A DNA stretch of 64,000 nucleotides from Chloroflexota bacterium (GTDB lineage: Bacteria > Chloroflexota > Anaerolineae > Anaerolineales > Villigracilaceae), in contig JABFGC010000002.1 of assembly GCA_013112685.1 (NCBI GenBank), positions 2,924,902 to 2,988,901 on the forward strand, in the 5' to 3' direction. How positions within the stretch are numbered: the stretch's first letter is position 1; each line of letters starts with the position of its first letter. Shown piece by piece: positions 62,680 through 64,000 of this stretch. The notes below the pieces were generated by a model. That model was given only the letters and a program-made list of their open reading frames with translations, did not search any database and was not told the origin of the DNA. The position numbers were made by a program, and so were the translations under genes.

Positions 62680-63698
62680 ATGCGCTTCTTTCTTAAATTC
62701 GGGCTGATCCTGACCATCATCCTGGTCGCCACTTCGATTCTCCTCCCCCCTCCTACGACCTGACCTTTCCCCGCGAACCGGGTCCCGTCACCGACAGGCG
62801 CGTCCGCACTGACCATCTGAAATACCTGGAGGAGCGCCAGCCGCAGATCGTCGTCCTGGGCGACTCGACCCTCGAACTCGGTCTGGATACCGAAGCGCTG
62901 GCAGAACAAACCGGAAAGTCCGTTTACAAGGTTGCCATTCCCGGTTCGGCATCCGCGCTTTGGTATCTCATCCTGAAGAACAACATTGCCGAGTCAACCT
63001 ACAAACCCGAATACGTTTTGATCGTCTTCCGCGACACCATCCTGACCGCGCCGGGCTACCGCGTCCACGGCAGTTACTTTGAACTGGTGGATGAATACGC
63101 GCGCCGCAACGAGCCGCTTTTCATCCAAAGATCGTTCGTCAATCTGATGAATCCGCTGGAACGCGCCGCCGAAAAATATTTCCCGCTCTATGTGACTCGC
63201 ACGCAAATCCGCAACCGCATTGACGCAGGCATCCGCTACCTCCTCCCGCCCATCTTCGGCTGCGACAAAAACTGCGTGGACTACTCCCTCGGCGAAATCT
63301 TCGCCGGCGCAGACCTCGAACCCCGGGCGCTCGTGGATGCGGTCGGCGCGGCGGAGTCTTATCTCTACACCCCGGAGCGGTTGGATTTCGCTTCGCAGGT
63401 TGGCGATTCCTACCTGCCGGAGATGATTCGCATTGCGCAGGAGAACGGCATCAAACTGGTTTTTGTCCGCATCAAGGTGGAGACCGCCGACTCAGCCAGC
63501 GACTCCAGGCTGGCAAATTATCTCGAATCCCTGCGCGCGTACTTAAAAAAAGAACAGGGAGCGTATCTGCTCGATTTCGGCGACGACCCGCGCTTCACTC
63601 ACGACCTCTTCCGCGACTCGATTCATCTCACCGAGCAGGGAAAAATCCTTTTCACTCAGCTGGTCGCGGAAGGATTAAAAGAAATTTTTACCGATTAA
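62680..63698 (+). CDS. Membrane-anchored SGNH-like acyltransferase/hydrolase partner of MBOAT (frameshift)
   Basis: The ATG at 62680 opens a signal anchor (FFLKFGLILTIILVATSILL). One missing base in the C-rich run near 62750 shifts the frame, and coding resumes at SYDLTFPREPGPV. Later come the SGNH block I (IVVLGDSTLELG), a central alpha/beta body, and the C-terminal Asp-x-x-His (RDSIHLTEQG). Repaired length is about 339 residues. It begins 9 nt after MBOAT, like AlgJ/AlgX-type partners that complete polysaccharide O-acetylation outside the membrane. Confidence 0.8.
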
Positions 63699-63721
63699 CT
63701 CACGTTACCCAGTTCCTTCCC

Positions 63722-63836
63722 CCTCATGTCGTTGTGAGGAGGGTGCATTTCCCGACGAAGCAACCCCCTATCTTCTGAAAAAGGCCTGTTTTCGCCAATG
63801 AGGAGATTGCTTCGGGAAAACCACCCTCGCAATGGC
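63722..63836. repeat. Diverged TGTCATTGCGAGGAG-type repeat
   Basis: ATGTCGTTGTGAGGAGG ... CCCTCGCAATGGCAT terminal inverted repeats with inner CGACGAAGCAA and GATTGCTTCGGG, a decayed relative of 57394-57492. The rest of 63699-63877 shows no gene. Confidence 0.7.
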
Positions 63837-63877
63837 ATCATTTTGGGGAGGGTGAAGGAACTTATTTTTTACGAATC

Positions 63878-64000
63878 CTAAAAGAACCAATGTCCCATGA
63901 GTGCGGATGCAAGCGTCATGCTGATGTTGTCAATATCCTTGTAATGCAGCGACTCGACCAACGCGCCCACCAACGAAATGGCGGTAATGGGTAAAAGGTA
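63878..64000 (-). CDS. C-terminal fragment, phosphatidate cytidylyltransferase/dolichol-kinase-like (partial)
   Basis: Forty codons enter from the right edge and end TAG (63878-63880): LLPITAISLVGALVESLHYK, then DIDNISMTLASALMGHWFF. A GA.VE.....DN...... end is typical of CDP-diglyceride synthetase/VTE5/dolichol kinase-like membrane proteins. The rest is outside the window, so the assignment is tentative. Confidence 0.5.
   Translation of the reverse strand, partial: YLLPITAISLVGALVESLHYKDIDNISMTLASALMGHWFF

Overview
The window looks like chromosomal DNA from an Anaerolineae-type Chloroflexota bacterium. The evidence is indirect: GC-rich core genes; a tRNA-Thr/Tyr/Thr-tuf-rpmG-tRNA-Trp-secE-nusG-rplK-rplA-rplJ-rplL block; very large PAS/GAF/HD-GYP proteins; SHOCT-like/DUF4097/DUF2089 genes; and many palindromic intergenic repeats. 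Class-level assignment is inference. About 25 single-base indels or stops break otherwise intact genes, including rplA, rplJ and tuf, so the sequence probably comes from an error-prone long-read assembly. Broken genes are annotated here across the apparent errors and flagged.

Layout. 1-3.5 kb (minus): a DUF2089 / DUF4097-SHOCT / SHOCT-membrane / MFS operon. 3.7-5.9 kb (plus): corA, lexA with its own SOS box, and a small ABM-fold protein. 6.0-12.6 kb (minus): the most notable locus, a seven-gene operon encoding a ubiquitin-like conjugation system. In transcription order it has a GntR-HTH/E1 (ThiF) fusion, a membrane RING-like zinc-finger protein, a ubiquitin-like/E2 (UBC) fusion, a second ubiquitin-like protein ending in Gly, a JAMM/JAB peptidase, a membrane FHA protein and a secreted or anchored VWA protein. 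A promoter with a FadR-type GntR operator sits directly upstream. 13.0-20.9 kb (plus): an AT-richer array of short single-gene units separated by about 130-bp attC-like sites (an integron cassette array without a visible integrase), interrupted by a broken IS110-family element.

21.2-27.0 kb (minus except an orphan antitoxin): the ribosomal protein/translation block with an L10-leader-like region and four tRNAs. 27-32 kb: a P-loop ATPase, acpS, a two-subunit M16 peptidase and a membrane protein. 32.3-34.7 kb: an FprA/GltD-like flavoprotein gene flanked by a near-identical 225-bp inverted repeat. 34.8-56.3 kb: a signalling region with three HD-GYP (c-di-GMP phosphodiesterase type) proteins, three sensor kinases and a NarL-type regulator, plus hutH, an HU-like protein and an EF-Tu-domain-2-like protein. 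56.5-59.5 kb (minus): an ABC-2 exporter. 59.7-63.7 kb (plus): GNAT acetyltransferase, PIG-L deacetylase, and an MBOAT/SGNH pair likely used for acylating an exported glycan. A partial gene runs off the right edge.

Small palindromic MITE-like repeats are frequent. Two appear to have inserted between translationally coupled genes, leaving direct repeats and supplying new stop codons.
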